From contig JBEVNX010000236.1 in assembly GCA_040507895.1 (NCBI GenBank), forward strand, positions 1 to 30,697: a stretch of DNA of 30,697 nt, written 5' to 3'. The notes under the pieces were generated by a model. That model did not search any database and was not told the DNA's origin. It saw nothing but the letters and a program-made list of their open reading frames with translations. Origin of the DNA: JBEVNX01 sp040507895. Lineage in GTDB: Bacteria > Desulfobacterota > Binatia > JACPRU01. This document shows, piece by piece, positions 15,041-24,635 of the stretch; the stretch's first letter is position 1, and the number at the start of each line of letters is the position of its first letter. Made by a program: the position numbers and the translations under genes.

Positions 15041-18000
15041 TCAAACCGCCGCTCCGGCCGCCTCGGCGCCGGCCGCGCCGAAGTGATGGTCGTAGACCGC
15101 GCGGATCCGTTCGCGCGTGCTCGCCAAATCCTGGAGCAGCCGCTCGGCGGCATCCATCCCGTCATAGCCGAGCCGGCGCGCGAGCGCGGCCAGCTTGGCA
15201 TCGCCGGGATCCAGCGCGTGGACCGCCTGATCGCGTTCGATGCGCAGACGGCTTTCGACCCGGCGAAGGAAGCGGTAGTCGCTGAGCAGCACGCGGTGGT
15301 GCTCGCCGTCGAGTAGTCGCTCGTCTCGCAGCGCGTCGAGCGCGTCCTCGGTGCGCCGGCGACGGACCCTGGGATGCTCGTGGCCGTGGCGCAATTGCAG
15401 CATCTCAGTGACGAATTCCACGTCCACGAGCCCGCCGCGGCCGGTCTTGAGATCCCAGCGTCCGGTGCTCTCGCGGGCCAGCTCGTGCTCCATTCGGGCG
15501 CGCATCCGGGCGATCTCGGCGACGTCCGAATCGGCCAAGCCGTGGCCGTAGACGAAGTTCTCGGTCACGGATTCCACTTCGGCGATCAACGAGCGATCAC
15601 CCGCCGCTCCGCGCGCGGAGATGAGCGCCTGACGCTCCCACAGCGCGGACGCCGTCCGATGGTATTCGCGAAACGCCTCGAGCGACGAAACCAGGGGCCC
15701 GTGCGACCCGGAGGGCCGCAGGCGCGTGTCGATCTTGTAGACGTATCCCTCCCGCGTGGTGAGCTGGAGCACGACCATGAGCCGCTGCGCCAGCTTGGTG
15801 TAGTACTCGTGAACGCTGATCCCCGAGGCGGCGTCGCGCGTGCCGTCGTAGACGAAGATGAGATCGAGATCGGAGTTGTAGCTGAGCGCACGCCGCCCGA
15901 GCTTCCCCATGCCGATGACCGCGAAGCGACCGGGCGGAATGCCGTGTCGCTCGGCGAGCGATTTGCGCGCGACGTCGAGCGCGCCGCCGAGGCACACGTC
16001 CGCGAGCAACGACAGCTCCTCCTCGACCTGACTCGCGTCGAGTAGCCCATGGATGTCGTTGACGCCGATGCGCAACAGCTCCTCGTTGTGAAACCGACGC
16101 AGCGTATCGAGCTCCGTTTCGTAGTCGCTGGCCGCGGCGAGCAGGCTCGCGAGTCCCTCCTCGAGCGACGCGGGATCCTTGCGCACCACCGCGAGGTCGG
16201 CGCGCACCAAGCTGTCGAGCAGCTCCGGATGTCGCAGAAAGAAGTTCGAGAGATAGCGGCTGGCGCCGAACAAGCCGACCAGTAGCTTGAGCGTCTCGGG
16301 ATTCTGCTCGAGGAGCGCCAGGAAGCTCGTGCGGGCGCCGATCGCGGAAATCAGCTCGGCCATGTGCGCCAGCGCCTGATCCGGGTCCGATGCCTTGCGG
16401 ATGGCCCCGAGGAGCGCAGGTGCCAGCGCGAACAGCGCCTTCTTGCGCCGAGCGGATGCCGGCGCAAACGGCGGCCCCTCACGCAGCCGAAGCAAGTTCG
16501 CCACGGCGGCCTGCGGGTCGGCGAACCCCATCGCGGCGAGCCGAGCTTCCGCCGCGGTGTCTCGCTCGAGCGTTTCGAGTAACGCGACTACGTCTTCCTC
16601 CGCCTCTCGGCGGATCTCGGATCGGGCGCCGAAGAACAGCAGCTCGAAGGAGCGGCGGACCGCAGCGCGGTAGCGGCCGAGATCGGCGCGAAAGCGTTCG
16701 ACCTCGGTCGGCGCTGCGCCGTCTCGGGCGGCGCTCGGTGCCATCCTGAGGTGATAGCCGAGCCGGCGCGCCAGCAGCCGCTCCTCCTCGGCGTCTTGCG
16801 GGATGACCTGCGTCTGGCGCTCGTGGACGATCTGCAGCTTGTGTTCGACGTCGCGCAGGAAGAGGTACGCCTCCGAGAGGCTCGCGGAATCCCCTCGGTC
16901 GAGCAGCCCCACGTCGGCCAGAGCGCGCAGCGTGGCGAGCGTCGAGCGACTGCGCAGCCGCTGATCCCGGCCCCCGTGGACGAGCTGCAGCGCCTGGGCG
17001 ATGAATTCGACCTCGCGAATCCCGCCCGGTCCGAGCTTCACGTCGCGATCGAGCCGCGTGTGGGATCGGCTGCCGTCGACCTTGCGCTTCATCGCCTCGA
17101 TCTCTTCGACGGTGTCGAAATCGAGGAAGCGGCGATAGACGAAGGGCGCGATCTCGTCGAGGAACGAGAGGCCGAAGCCACGGTCCCCGGCGATCGGACG
17201 GGCCTTCAGCATCGCCGCTCGCTCCCAGGTCTGGCCCATGGACTCGTAGTAGGTGATCGCGCCGCCGAGCGAGTTGACGATGGGGCCGTTCTGGCCTTCG
17301 GGCCGCAGCCGCAAGTCGACGCGGAACACGAAGCCCTCGCCCGTGACCTCGCTCAGCGTACGGGTGACGATCTCGGCGAGGCGCGTCGCGAAGCTCGTGC
17401 CCCCCGCCTTGCCTCGCTCTCCGCCGGAACTTTCCCTGCGGCCGCCGTCGAAGAGGTAGACGAGATCGACGTCGGAGCTGAAGTTGAGCTCCTCGCCCCC
17501 GAGCTTTCCCATGCCGAGCACCACGAAGCGCAATCCGTCGCCTGCCTCGAAAACGCCGTACTCTCGCGCGACCTGGAGTCGCGCGTGGCTGACAGCGATC
17601 TCGGTCGCGGCTTCGGCGAGCGAAGACAACTCACGCACCGTCTCGCCGACCGAAGCGAGGCCGAGGAGGTCGCGCGCGCCGATGCGCAATACTTGGCGGC
17701 GCTTGTGGCGCCGCAGGAGTGCGGGCACGTCGACGACCGACGCGGCGCCACAGGCCTCACGGAAGGCGGCGACGTGCTCGGCGGGCGACAAGGCCACGAC
17801 GCCGAGCGCGCGCTCGAACCAGTCGGCGGCGACCCCCGGAACCGAGTTCAGGACTGCGGCCAGGACTTGGCTCGCGCCGCAGACCCGCAGCAGCGGCTCG
17901 ACCAAGCTCGGCTTCGGGTTCCAGCCCGCGGCGAGCAGAGCCTCGAAGTTCGCGCCCGCGGCCGCAGGGTCCGCGGCGCGCGAGAACCAGGGGCCGAGAT

Positions 18001-18109
18001 CGTCGGCGATGCCACGTTCGACAGCCCACGGCACCAGCCGCCGGTGGGCGAACCTCACGGCCTCGGCGTTCGGCAGCCCTTCGAGCCAGGCACCTTCGCG
18101 GGAGGTCAC
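15041..18109 (-). CDS. glnE: Bifunctional glutamine synthetase adenylyltransferase/deadenylase
   Basis: This 1022-residue enzyme adds and removes AMP on glutamine synthetase in response to nitrogen status. It has the expected two nucleotidyltransferase halves. The N-terminal deadenylating half carries GMGKLGGEELNFSSDVDL (acidic pair D213 and D215). The C-terminal adenylylating half carries GMGKLGRRALSYNSDLDL. Each is followed by a helical GlnD-like domain (LGPGGIREVEFIAQALQL and TGRGGLVDVEFVTEMLQL). The true start is a GTG at 18109 that overlaps the trmFO stop as GTGA; the longer open frame upstream is trmFO in another frame. The length is slightly above the E. coli protein (about 946). Confidence 0.95.
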   Translation of the reverse strand: MTSREGAWLEGLPNAEAVRFAHRRLVPWAVERGIADDLGPWFSRAADPAAAGANFEALLAAGWNPKPSLVEPLLRVCGASQVLAAVLNSVPGVAADWFERALGVVALSPAEHVAAFREACGAASVVDVPALLRRHKRRQVLRIGARDLLGLASVGETVRELSSLAEAATEIAVSHARLQVAREYGVFEAGDGLRFVVLGMGKLGGEELNFSSDVDLVYLFDGGRRESSGGERGKAGGTSFATRLAEIVTRTLSEVTGEGFVFRVDLRLRPEGQNGPIVNSLGGAITYYESMGQTWERAAMLKARPIAGDRGFGLSFLDEIAPFVYRRFLDFDTVEEIEAMKRKVDGSRSHTRLDRDVKLGPGGIREVEFIAQALQLVHGGRDQRLRSRSTLATLRALADVGLLDRGDSASLSEAYLFLRDVEHKLQIVHERQTQVIPQDAEEERLLARRLGYHLRMAPSAARDGAAPTEVERFRADLGRYRAAVRRSFELLFFGARSEIRREAEEDVVALLETLERDTAAEARLAAMGFADPQAAVANLLRLREGPPFAPASARRKKALFALAPALLGAIRKASDPDQALAHMAELISAIGARTSFLALLEQNPETLKLLVGLFGASRYLSNFFLRHPELLDSLVRADLAVVRKDPASLEEGLASLLAAASDYETELDTLRRFHNEELLRIGVNDIHGLLDASQVEEELSLLADVCLGGALDVARKSLAERHGIPPGRFAVIGMGKLGRRALSYNSDLDLIFVYDGTRDAASGISVHEYYTKLAQRLMVVLQLTTREGYVYKIDTRLRPSGSHGPLVSSLEAFREYHRTASALWERQALISARGAAGDRSLIAEVESVTENFVYGHGLADSDVAEIARMRARMEHELARESTGRWDLKTGRGGLVDVEFVTEMLQLRHGHEHPRVRRRRTEDALDALRDERLLDGEHHRVLLSDYRFLRRVESRLRIERDQAVHALDPGDAKLAALARRLGYDGMDAAERLLQDLASTRERIRAVYDHHFGAAGAEAAGAAV

Positions 18110-19479
18110 GGGGCGTAGCGGCGTCGCGAGGCCTCGGGCGGGGCGGGAGCGATCTCCTCGTCGTCGATCCAGCGCTCCAGGTCGGCGGCGGCCCGCCGTC
18201 CGAGAGCCCCCCGCTTGTCGCGACCCCGCAGCGAGCCCCCGATCGGCGGGAACAAGCCGTAGTTCGCGTTCATGGGCTGGAAGTTCTTGCGATCGCGATC
18301 GGTCACGTAGGCGAGCAACGAGCCGAGCGCGGTGGTCGGCGGCGGCACGACGCGCGCCCGCCCGCTGCGGCTGCGGCCGGCGTTGATCCCGGCGATGAGG
18401 CCGCTCGCCGCCGATTCGACGTAACCCTCGACGCCGATCAGCTGCCCGGCGAAGTAGACGTCGCCGCGGCCACGAAGCTCGAGGGTCGGCTCGAGCAGCG
18501 AAGGCGAATGGATGAAGGTGTTGCGGTGAAGGCTCCCGAGGCGGACGAACTCCGCGCGTTCGAGCCCGGGAATCGAGCGCAGAACGCGGCGCTGCTCGGG
18601 ATAGGTCATCTTCGTCTGGAAGCCGACGAGCGAGTAGAGGGAGGCTCGACGGTCGTCCTGGCGGAGCTGAACGACGGCGTGCGGCCGTTTGCCGCTGCGC
18701 GGCTCGATCAACCCCACCGGGCGCATCGGGCCGAAGGCGAGCGTCTCCGGTCCGCGGCGCGCCAGCTCCTCGATCGGCATGCAGCCCTCGAAATAGATGC
18801 ACTTTTCGAAGTCGCGCGCCGGCACCTTCTCCGCGCGGAGGAGCGCGTCGACGAACCGGCCGTACGCGGCGCGGTCGAGAGGACAGTTGAGATAGTCGTC
18901 GCCCCCCTTGCCGTATCGCGACGCGGCAAAGGCGATCGTGCGATCGATCGAGTCGGCCGTGACGATCGGCGAGATCGCATCGTAGAAATACAGGTGGTCG
19001 CGGCCGAACACCTGGCGGAGGTCCTCGTAGAGAGCCGGTGACGTGAGCGGGCCGCTCGCCACGATCACGGTTTCGCCGGCGAGGCGGCCGAGACTCGGGA
19101 CCTCTTCCCGAACGAGCTCGATCTCCGGCTCCGACTCGATGCGCCGCGTCATCTCGTCGGCGAAGATCTGGCGGTCGACCGCGAGCGCGGAACCGGCGGG
19201 CACGCGCGCAGCCTCAGCCGCGTCCATGACGAGGGAGCCGAGCCGGCGCATCTCCTCCTTCAGCAGACCGACGGCGGCGTCGAGAGCGGCGCTGCGGAAG
19301 GAGTTGGAGCAAACGAGCTCGGCCAGCCGATCGCCCCGGTGGGCTTCAGTCGCCCGGACCGGGCGCATCTCGTAAAGCCGCACGGGCACGCCCCGGCGAG
19401 CGAGCTGCCAGGCGGCCTCGCAGCCTGCGAGCCCGCCGCCGACGATCCGCACCGGAGCCGAAGAGTCGCGAAGCGACAT
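18106..19479 (-). CDS. trmFO: Folate/FAD-dependent tRNA m5U54 methyltransferase TrmFO
   Basis: This 457-residue flavoprotein uses methylenetetrahydrofolate and FAD to make m5U54 (ribothymidine) in tRNA. The N-terminal FAD-binding motif is GGGLAGCEAAWQLA (residues 13-26), followed by the family blocks VRLYEMRP and LVCSNSFRSAALD. The central conserved FEGCMPIEELARRGPETL and the C-terminal YFAGQLIGVEGYVESAASG are intact. The length is normal. It lies 22 bases after topA, a neighbour pair common in Firmicutes and deltaproteobacteria, and overlaps glnE by four bases. Together with truB, this gives the genome both conserved T-loop modifications. Confidence 0.96.
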   Translation of the reverse strand: MSLRDSSAPVRIVGGGLAGCEAAWQLARRGVPVRLYEMRPVRATEAHRGDRLAELVCSNSFRSAALDAAVGLLKEEMRRLGSLVMDAAEAARVPAGSALAVDRQIFADEMTRRIESEPEIELVREEVPSLGRLAGETVIVASGPLTSPALYEDLRQVFGRDHLYFYDAISPIVTADSIDRTIAFAASRYGKGGDDYLNCPLDRAAYGRFVDALLRAEKVPARDFEKCIYFEGCMPIEELARRGPETLAFGPMRPVGLIEPRSGKRPHAVVQLRQDDRRASLYSLVGFQTKMTYPEQRRVLRSIPGLERAEFVRLGSLHRNTFIHSPSLLEPTLELRGRGDVYFAGQLIGVEGYVESAASGLIAGINAGRSRSGRARVVPPPTTALGSLLAYVTDRDRKNFQPMNANYGLFPPIGGSLRGRDKRGALGRRAAADLERWIDDEEIAPAPPEASRRRYAP

Positions 19480-19501
19480 GTCGGGCGACCCCCGAGCGCC
19501 C

Positions 19502-21805
19502 TCAGGCGCTCTCCGCCTCGTCTTCCATCTGCTCCTTGTAGCCGCATCCTTCGCGCATGCAGCGGCGGATTCTCCCGGAGCGCTTGGTCACCTTCTCGAC
19601 GAGGTACTTGGCGCCGCAATCCGGACAGGGCTCGAGAATCGGCGGATCCCAGGTCGCGAACTTGCATTCGGGATAGCGATTGCAGCCGTAGAACGTCTTA
19701 CCACGGCGCGAGCGGCGCTCCTGCACGTCGCCCTGTTCGCATTCGGGACAAACGATGCCGAGCGAACGCGGCGGAGCGGCGAGCGATTGGATGTGGCGGC
19801 ATTCGGGATACCCGGAGCAGCCGAGGAACTTCCCGAAGCGGCCGTATCGGACGATCATCTCCTTGCCGCATTTCGGGCAGGGCTCCGGGTGCGCCACCAC
19901 CTCCTCGATCTTGATCTTGCCGTCGTCGTCGATCGTGAAGTTCTTGGTGTTGCGGCATTCGGGATATGCGGAACAAGCGAGGAATTCGCCCTGTCGACCC
20001 CACTTGATGACCATCGGCGAGCCGCACTTTTCGCAGACGATGTCGGTCTTCTGTCCCTCGCCCTTGACGGACGGCATGTCGGTCTCGGCGCGGTCGAGGT
20101 CCCTTTTGAAAGAGACGTAGAAGCGCCGGATCGCGTCGACCCAGTGCTCTTTGCCCTCCTCGATCGCGTCGAGCTCATCTTCCATGCCGGCGGTGAACTC
20201 GACGTTCAGGATGTCGGGAAACGAGCCGACGAGCAGGCCGTTCACCAGACGCCCGAGCGGGCTCGGCCGCAGGCGCCGTTCCGGATCTTCGCGAACGTAC
20301 TCCTTGTTGAGGATGGTGGCGACTATCGTCGCGTAGGTGGACGGGCGACCGATCCCTTTCTCTTCCAGCTCCTTGATCAGTGACGCTTGCGAGAATCGCG
20401 GCGGGGGCTGCGTGAAGTGCTGCTCGGGCAGCAGCTCGAGAAGCTTCAGCGAGTCGCCCTCGTGGAGCTCGGGCAGCGCGCGCCCTTCTCCTTCCTCGTC
20501 CTCCGCCGCCGGAGCGCCCTCGTCGCGGCCTTCCGTGTAGACGCGGATGAAGCCGTCGAACCGCATCACCTGACCCGTCGCCCGGAAAACCAGGTCCCTC
20601 GCTTCGATGTCGACCGTGGTCTGGTCGAAGCGCGCCGGCGTCATCTGGCAGGCGATGAAGCGGTTCCAGATCAGCGTGTAGAGGTTGAGGTCTTCCTTGC
20701 TGAGATACGACGCGACGGCTTCGGGGGGGTACTGGGCCGATGTCGGCCGGATCGCCTCGTGCGCGTCCTGCGCATCCTTCTTCGAGCGGTAGACGTTCGC
20801 GGTCTCCGGCAGGTACTCGCCGCCGTAACGCTCGGTGATGAAGGCGCGGGCCTCGCCGAGCGCCTCGCTCGAGAGTCGGGTCGAGTCGGTGCGCATGTAG
20901 GTGATGAGGCCGACGGCGCCTTCGGGCCCGAGCTCCACGCCCTCGTAGAGCCGTTGCGCGATGCGCATCGTGCGGCTCGGGCTGTAGCCGAGCTTCCTCG
21001 AGGCCTCCTGCTGGAGGCGGGACGTGATAAACGGTGGCGCGGGAAACCGGCGCCGTTCTTTCCGTTCGACCGAAACGACCTTCCACGTCGCGCCCGCCAG
21101 AGCATCGACGAGCTCCTTCGCCTCGCCGCCGCTCGCGATTCGTAGCTGCTTGTTGTCGAGCCGCTCGCCGCGAATCTTGAAGAGCTTGGCGAGAAACGGC
21201 GGCGGCGAGTCCCCCTCGAGACGCGCCTCGAGCGACCAGTACTCTTCGGGCCGGAACGCTTCGATTTCCTTCTCACGCTCGCAGATCAGTCGCACCGCGA
21301 CCGATTGCACGCGCCCCGCCGACAACCCCCGGCGGACCTTCTTCCAAAGCAGCGGGGAGATCTGGTAGCCGACTAGGCGGTCGAGCACGCGCCGCGCGGT
21401 TTGCGCGTCGAAGAGATTGCGGTCGATCTCCGTGGGGTGCGCGAGCGCCTCCTGCACCGCCTTGCGGGTGATCTCGTTGAAACGCACCCGGAATACGTTC
21501 CTCTTGCGGCCGAGCTTCTGCGCAATGTGCCAGGCGATCGCCTCGCCTTCCCGATCCGGGTCGGGGGCGAGGTAGATCTTGTCCTTGTCCTTGGCGGCCT
21601 TCTTGAGCTCGTCGATGACCTTCTTCTTGCCGTGAATGATCTGGTACTCGGGCTCGAAGTCCTTCTCGAGATCCACGCCGAGCTTCGACTTCGGCAGGTC
21701 CACGACGTGGCCCACCGAGGCCTTCACCTGATAGTTCCGCCCCAGGTACTTGGTAAGCGTACGCGCCTTCGAAGGTGATTCGACGATGACCAGGTTTTTC
21801 GCCAT
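19502..21805 (-). CDS. topA: DNA topoisomerase I (type IA)
   Basis: This 767-residue enzyme relaxes negative supercoils. The Toprim domain starts with LVIVESPSKA (catalytic E9) and has the metal-binding APDPDREGEAIAWH (acidic triad near 82-86). The active-site tyrosine is Y303 in GLITYMRTDSTRLS. The C-terminus carries four zinc-ribbon repeats with Cys pairs: CEKCGSPM, CPKCGKEM, CPECEQGD and CPDCGAKY; the last lacks the usual YPEC ending and finishes in CMREGCGY. The start is the ATG at 21805; upstream open frame is dprA territory. It lies 35 bases after dprA and 22 before trmFO. Confidence 0.97.
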   Translation of the reverse strand: MAKNLVIVESPSKARTLTKYLGRNYQVKASVGHVVDLPKSKLGVDLEKDFEPEYQIIHGKKKVIDELKKAAKDKDKIYLAPDPDREGEAIAWHIAQKLGRKRNVFRVRFNEITRKAVQEALAHPTEIDRNLFDAQTARRVLDRLVGYQISPLLWKKVRRGLSAGRVQSVAVRLICEREKEIEAFRPEEYWSLEARLEGDSPPPFLAKLFKIRGERLDNKQLRIASGGEAKELVDALAGATWKVVSVERKERRRFPAPPFITSRLQQEASRKLGYSPSRTMRIAQRLYEGVELGPEGAVGLITYMRTDSTRLSSEALGEARAFITERYGGEYLPETANVYRSKKDAQDAHEAIRPTSAQYPPEAVASYLSKEDLNLYTLIWNRFIACQMTPARFDQTTVDIEARDLVFRATGQVMRFDGFIRVYTEGRDEGAPAAEDEEGEGRALPELHEGDSLKLLELLPEQHFTQPPPRFSQASLIKELEEKGIGRPSTYATIVATILNKEYVREDPERRLRPSPLGRLVNGLLVGSFPDILNVEFTAGMEDELDAIEEGKEHWVDAIRRFYVSFKRDLDRAETDMPSVKGEGQKTDIVCEKCGSPMVIKWGRQGEFLACSAYPECRNTKNFTIDDDGKIKIEEVVAHPEPCPKCGKEMIVRYGRFGKFLGCSGYPECRHIQSLAAPPRSLGIVCPECEQGDVQERRSRRGKTFYGCNRYPECKFATWDPPILEPCPDCGAKYLVEKVTKRSGRIRRCMREGCGYKEQMEDEAESA

Positions 21806-21840
21806 GTGGCAGAAATGGTAGCGGACGTTTGCCGCCCGAG

Positions 21841-22941
21841 CTAGCGGGCTCGCCGGGAGTACATCATGCCTGGGTGGCGGAGGACTTTTCCCGCGAGCTC
21901 GAGCTCGAGGAGCGTCTCCAGCGCCCGCGCCGCCTCCAAGCCGCTGCGCTCGATCAATCGGTCTACGTGCTCCGCTACGTTCTCGAAAGCAGAAAGCATT
22001 CTGGCGCCGTCCGCGTTGAGGGCGGACCCCAATCTCGGCGGGCCGAACGTCGCCGCGCCCGTGCGCCAAGGAAGCGCGTCCTCGATCACATCCGCTGCGC
22101 TCTCGGCGAGGCGCGCTCCCTGGCGAATGAGGCGATGCGTGCCGCGCGTGCGGTCGAGGCCCGCCTCGCCGGGAACGGCAAACACCTCGCGCCCTTGCTC
22201 GAGCGCCAGCCGCGCCGTGATCAGCGACCCGCTGCGCTCGCTCGCCTCGACCACCACCACGCCCAGCGCGAGCCCCGAGACGATGCGGTTCCGTCGCGGA
22301 AAATTCGGCCCCAGCGGCGGTGTGCCGACCGGCAGCTCCGATACCAGCGCGCCCCGCGCGGCGATCTCGGCCGCAAGCCTGCGATGGCGGAGCGGATAGA
22401 CCTGCTCGACGCCGCAGCCGAGCACCGCGATCGTGCGGCCGCCGTCGCGGAGCGCCCCGCGGTGTGCCGCCCCGTCGATGCCGATCGCCAGGCCGCTCAC
22501 CACCGTGATGCCGCGTCCGGCGAGCTCGCGTCCCAGCCGCTCCGCCACCGCGAGCCCATAGGGACTCGCCGCGCGGGAGCCGACGACGGCGATCGCTTCC
22601 GTGTCGGCCGCCTCGACCCGTCCCTTCACGTAGAGGACCGGCGGTGGGTCCGCGGTGAAGCGTAGCGCCTTGGGATAGCGCTCGTCGTCGAGGCAGAGGA
22701 GGTCGGCGCCGACCGCGCGCACCCGCGAGATCTCGCGGTCGACGTCGGCCCAGCGCGCGAACCGTCCGATCTCGCCGACGGCGTGTCCCCTCAGGCCCGC
22801 GTGCTCGAGCGCCGCGGCATCCGCGCTCAGCACCGCGCTCCCGGAGCCGAAGGCCTCCCAGAGCTGGCGCGCAGTCGCGTCGCCGATGCCGCGAATCGAG
22901 CGCAGCGCCAGCCAGCAACGCAGGTTCGCGTCCGCCGCCAA
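21841..22941 (-). CDS. dprA: DNA-processing protein DprA (Smf)
   Basis: This 366-residue protein binds incoming single-stranded DNA and loads RecA during natural transformation. It has an N-terminal helix-hairpin-helix or SAM-like region (LRSIRGIGDATARQL), the Rossmann-type DprA core with VVGSRAASPYG, GRGITVVSGLAIGIDGAAH and GCGVEQVYP, then FPRRNRIVSGLA and GSLITARLALEQGREVFAVPG. A C-terminal winged helix (DML1-like) follows. The start is a TTG at 22941; no ATG or GTG lies nearby in frame. It heads dprA-topA-trmFO-glnE. Its presence shows DNA-handling ability, not proof of natural competence. Confidence 0.94.
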   Translation of the reverse strand: MAADANLRCWLALRSIRGIGDATARQLWEAFGSGSAVLSADAAALEHAGLRGHAVGEIGRFARWADVDREISRVRAVGADLLCLDDERYPKALRFTADPPPVLYVKGRVEAADTEAIAVVGSRAASPYGLAVAERLGRELAGRGITVVSGLAIGIDGAAHRGALRDGGRTIAVLGCGVEQVYPLRHRRLAAEIAARGALVSELPVGTPPLGPNFPRRNRIVSGLALGVVVVEASERSGSLITARLALEQGREVFAVPGEAGLDRTRGTHRLIRQGARLAESAADVIEDALPWRTGAATFGPPRLGSALNADGARMLSAFENVAEHVDRLIERSGLEAARALETLLELELAGKVLRHPGMMYSRRAR

Positions 22942-23064
22942 TCGCGAATCCGATCGGCGGGGGCCGGAGGATGCGGCCCAACCCTAGTCCATGCTGGGAG
23001 CCTGCTGCAACGGAAAACTACGCAATCGAACGCGGCGTGCAAGCTGCGCCGTCTCCAGCAGCGC

Positions 23065-24528
23065 TTACGCCTTCAGCTGCCGGTAAAGATCGCCGTAGCG
23101 GCGCGCCGAGCGGCGCCACGAGAAGTCTTCCGCCATGCCGTTGCGCATCAGGCGGTGCCAGGTCGTCCCGTCGTGGTACGCGGCCACGGCGCGGGCGAGG
23201 GCGGAGACGAGATCTGTGCCCCACGGGCGGCGGAACTTGAAGCCGTTCGCCCCGACTCGATCCTCCTCCGGATCGCGCACCGTGTCGTCGAGTCCGCCGG
23301 TCGCGCGCACGACGGGCACCGTTCCGTAGCGGAGGCTGTACATCTGGTTGAGGCCGCTCGGCTCGTAGCGCGAAGGCATCAGGAACATGTCCGTCCCCGC
23401 CTCGATGCGGTGCGCCAGTGCTTCGTCGAATCCGATGCGCGTCGCGACGCGATCGGCGCGTCGTCTGGCGACGTCGCGTGCCCATTCTTCCAGTCCGGGA
23501 TCTCCGGACCCGAGCAGTACGAGCGCGACGCCGCAGTCGAGAACCTCATGGATCACGCCGAGCACGATGTCGACACCTTTCTGAGAGCTCAAGCGCGTCA
23601 CCATGCCGACCAGAGGCATGTCCGGAGAGATGGGCAGCCCGGTCTCGGCGAGAAGGGCCTGCTTGCAAACTCCCTTGCCGCCGAGCGCTTCGGAGCCGTA
23701 GCGCGCCGGGAGGTGGCGGTCGGTGGCAGGATTCCAGGCCTGCTCGTCGATGCCGTTGAGAATTCCGACGAGCGCCGCACCTCGTGCGCGTAGCAGGCCG
23801 TCCAGGCCTTCTCCGAACTCGGGCGTGCGGATTTCTTCGGCGTAACGCGGGCTCACCGTCGTGACGACGTCCGCGTAGACGATGCCCGCCTTCATGAGAT
23901 TGATCCCACCGTAGTACTCGACACCATTCGAGTGGAACGTGGAACCGGGCAGGCCGGTCGCCGGCAGCCGATCCGCGGCGAATCTCCCCTGGTAGGCGAG
24001 ATTGTGTATGGTGAAAACCGAGGTCGATTCTCGCAGCCCGCGGTGGGCGGCGTACGTGGTGTTCAACAACGCGGGTACGAGGCCGCTCTGCCAGTCGTTG
24101 GCGTGGATCACGGCCGCCGGCAATCCGAGCGCAGCGATCGTTTCCAAGGCGGCGCGGCAAAAGAAGCCGAAGCGCTCGAGATTGTCACCGTAGTCCCGTC
24201 CCCCCTCCCCGTAGAGACCGGGGCGGTCGAAGTACCCGTCGTGCTCCACCAAGTAGAGCGAGGCGGGTGCGAGAACGCCGGGTGCTTGATGGACACGGAA
24301 GCGGCCGCTTCCCGGCAACTCGATCTCGCCAGCGGTCTCGAGCTTCACGCCTCGCTGCCGCACCGCGCGATAGAGGGGCAGGACCACCGAGACCCGATGG
24401 CCGAGCATGGCGAGCGCGCGCGGCAGCGCGCGGCTCACGTCGCCGAGCCCGCCGCTGGTCGCAAGCGGGGTCAGCTCGGCCGACACGAAAACGACCGACG
24501 GGTGAGGCTCGCGGTGGTCTGAGAGCAT
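23065..24528 (-). CDS. glgA: Glycogen (starch) synthase, GT5
   Basis: This 487-residue glycosyltransferase of family GT5 elongates alpha-1,4-glucan from a nucleotide-glucose donor. It shows the GT-B fold landmarks: VFVSAELTPLATSGGLGD at the N-terminus, VIHANDWQSGLVPALL, SVFTIHNLAYQG, GIVYADVVTTVSPRYAEEI, GILNGIDEQAWNP, and the donor-site block PSRYEPSGLNQMYSLRYG with the catalytic-type glutamate. The usual KTGGL sequence, whose lysine contacts ADP-glucose in E. coli, is TSGGL here (T24). The gene sits 123 bases before dprA. A 10-bp hairpin lies 9 bases before the ATG, and no ribosome site is visible. Confidence 0.94.
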   Translation of the reverse strand: MLSDHREPHPSVVFVSAELTPLATSGGLGDVSRALPRALAMLGHRVSVVLPLYRAVRQRGVKLETAGEIELPGSGRFRVHQAPGVLAPASLYLVEHDGYFDRPGLYGEGGRDYGDNLERFGFFCRAALETIAALGLPAAVIHANDWQSGLVPALLNTTYAAHRGLRESTSVFTIHNLAYQGRFAADRLPATGLPGSTFHSNGVEYYGGINLMKAGIVYADVVTTVSPRYAEEIRTPEFGEGLDGLLRARGAALVGILNGIDEQAWNPATDRHLPARYGSEALGGKGVCKQALLAETGLPISPDMPLVGMVTRLSSQKGVDIVLGVIHEVLDCGVALVLLGSGDPGLEEWARDVARRRADRVATRIGFDEALAHRIEAGTDMFLMPSRYEPSGLNQMYSLRYGTVPVVRATGGLDDTVRDPEEDRVGANGFKFRRPWGTDLVSALARAVAAYHDGTTWHRLMRNGMAEDFSWRRSARRYGDLYRQLKA

Positions 24529-24537
24529 GCGTGATGG

Positions 24538-24560
24538 GATCGCGCCCGTTGGGCGCGATC
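24538..24560. promoter_or_regulatory. Perfect inverted repeat in the glgA / DinB divergent spacer
   Basis: GATCGCGCCC (24538-24547) and GGGCGCGATC (24551-24560) form a perfect 10-bp palindrome around a GTT. It lies 9 bases before the glgA start codon and 75 before the DinB gene, in a 107-base divergent spacer. No T-run follows, so it is not an intrinsic terminator. It may be an operator for a dimeric regulator, or an mRNA hairpin that affects glgA translation, since glgA lacks a visible ribosome site. Confidence 0.55.
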
Positions 24561-24635
24561 AAAGGGAATGCAGCATCTGCCGAGCTAGCGTCAAATCAGC
24601 TCGCCTGATACCGCTCGCCGAAGAGGGAGACAACC

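Noticed and set aside
18540..18580. tRNA T-loop-like GTTCGAGCC sequence
   Set aside because: Lies inside the trmFO coding region and no cloverleaf arms surround it.
21806..22981. N-terminal extension of topA through dprA
   Set aside because: The family N-terminus (MAKNLVIVESPSKA) fixes the start at 21805; the extension is dprA read in another frame.
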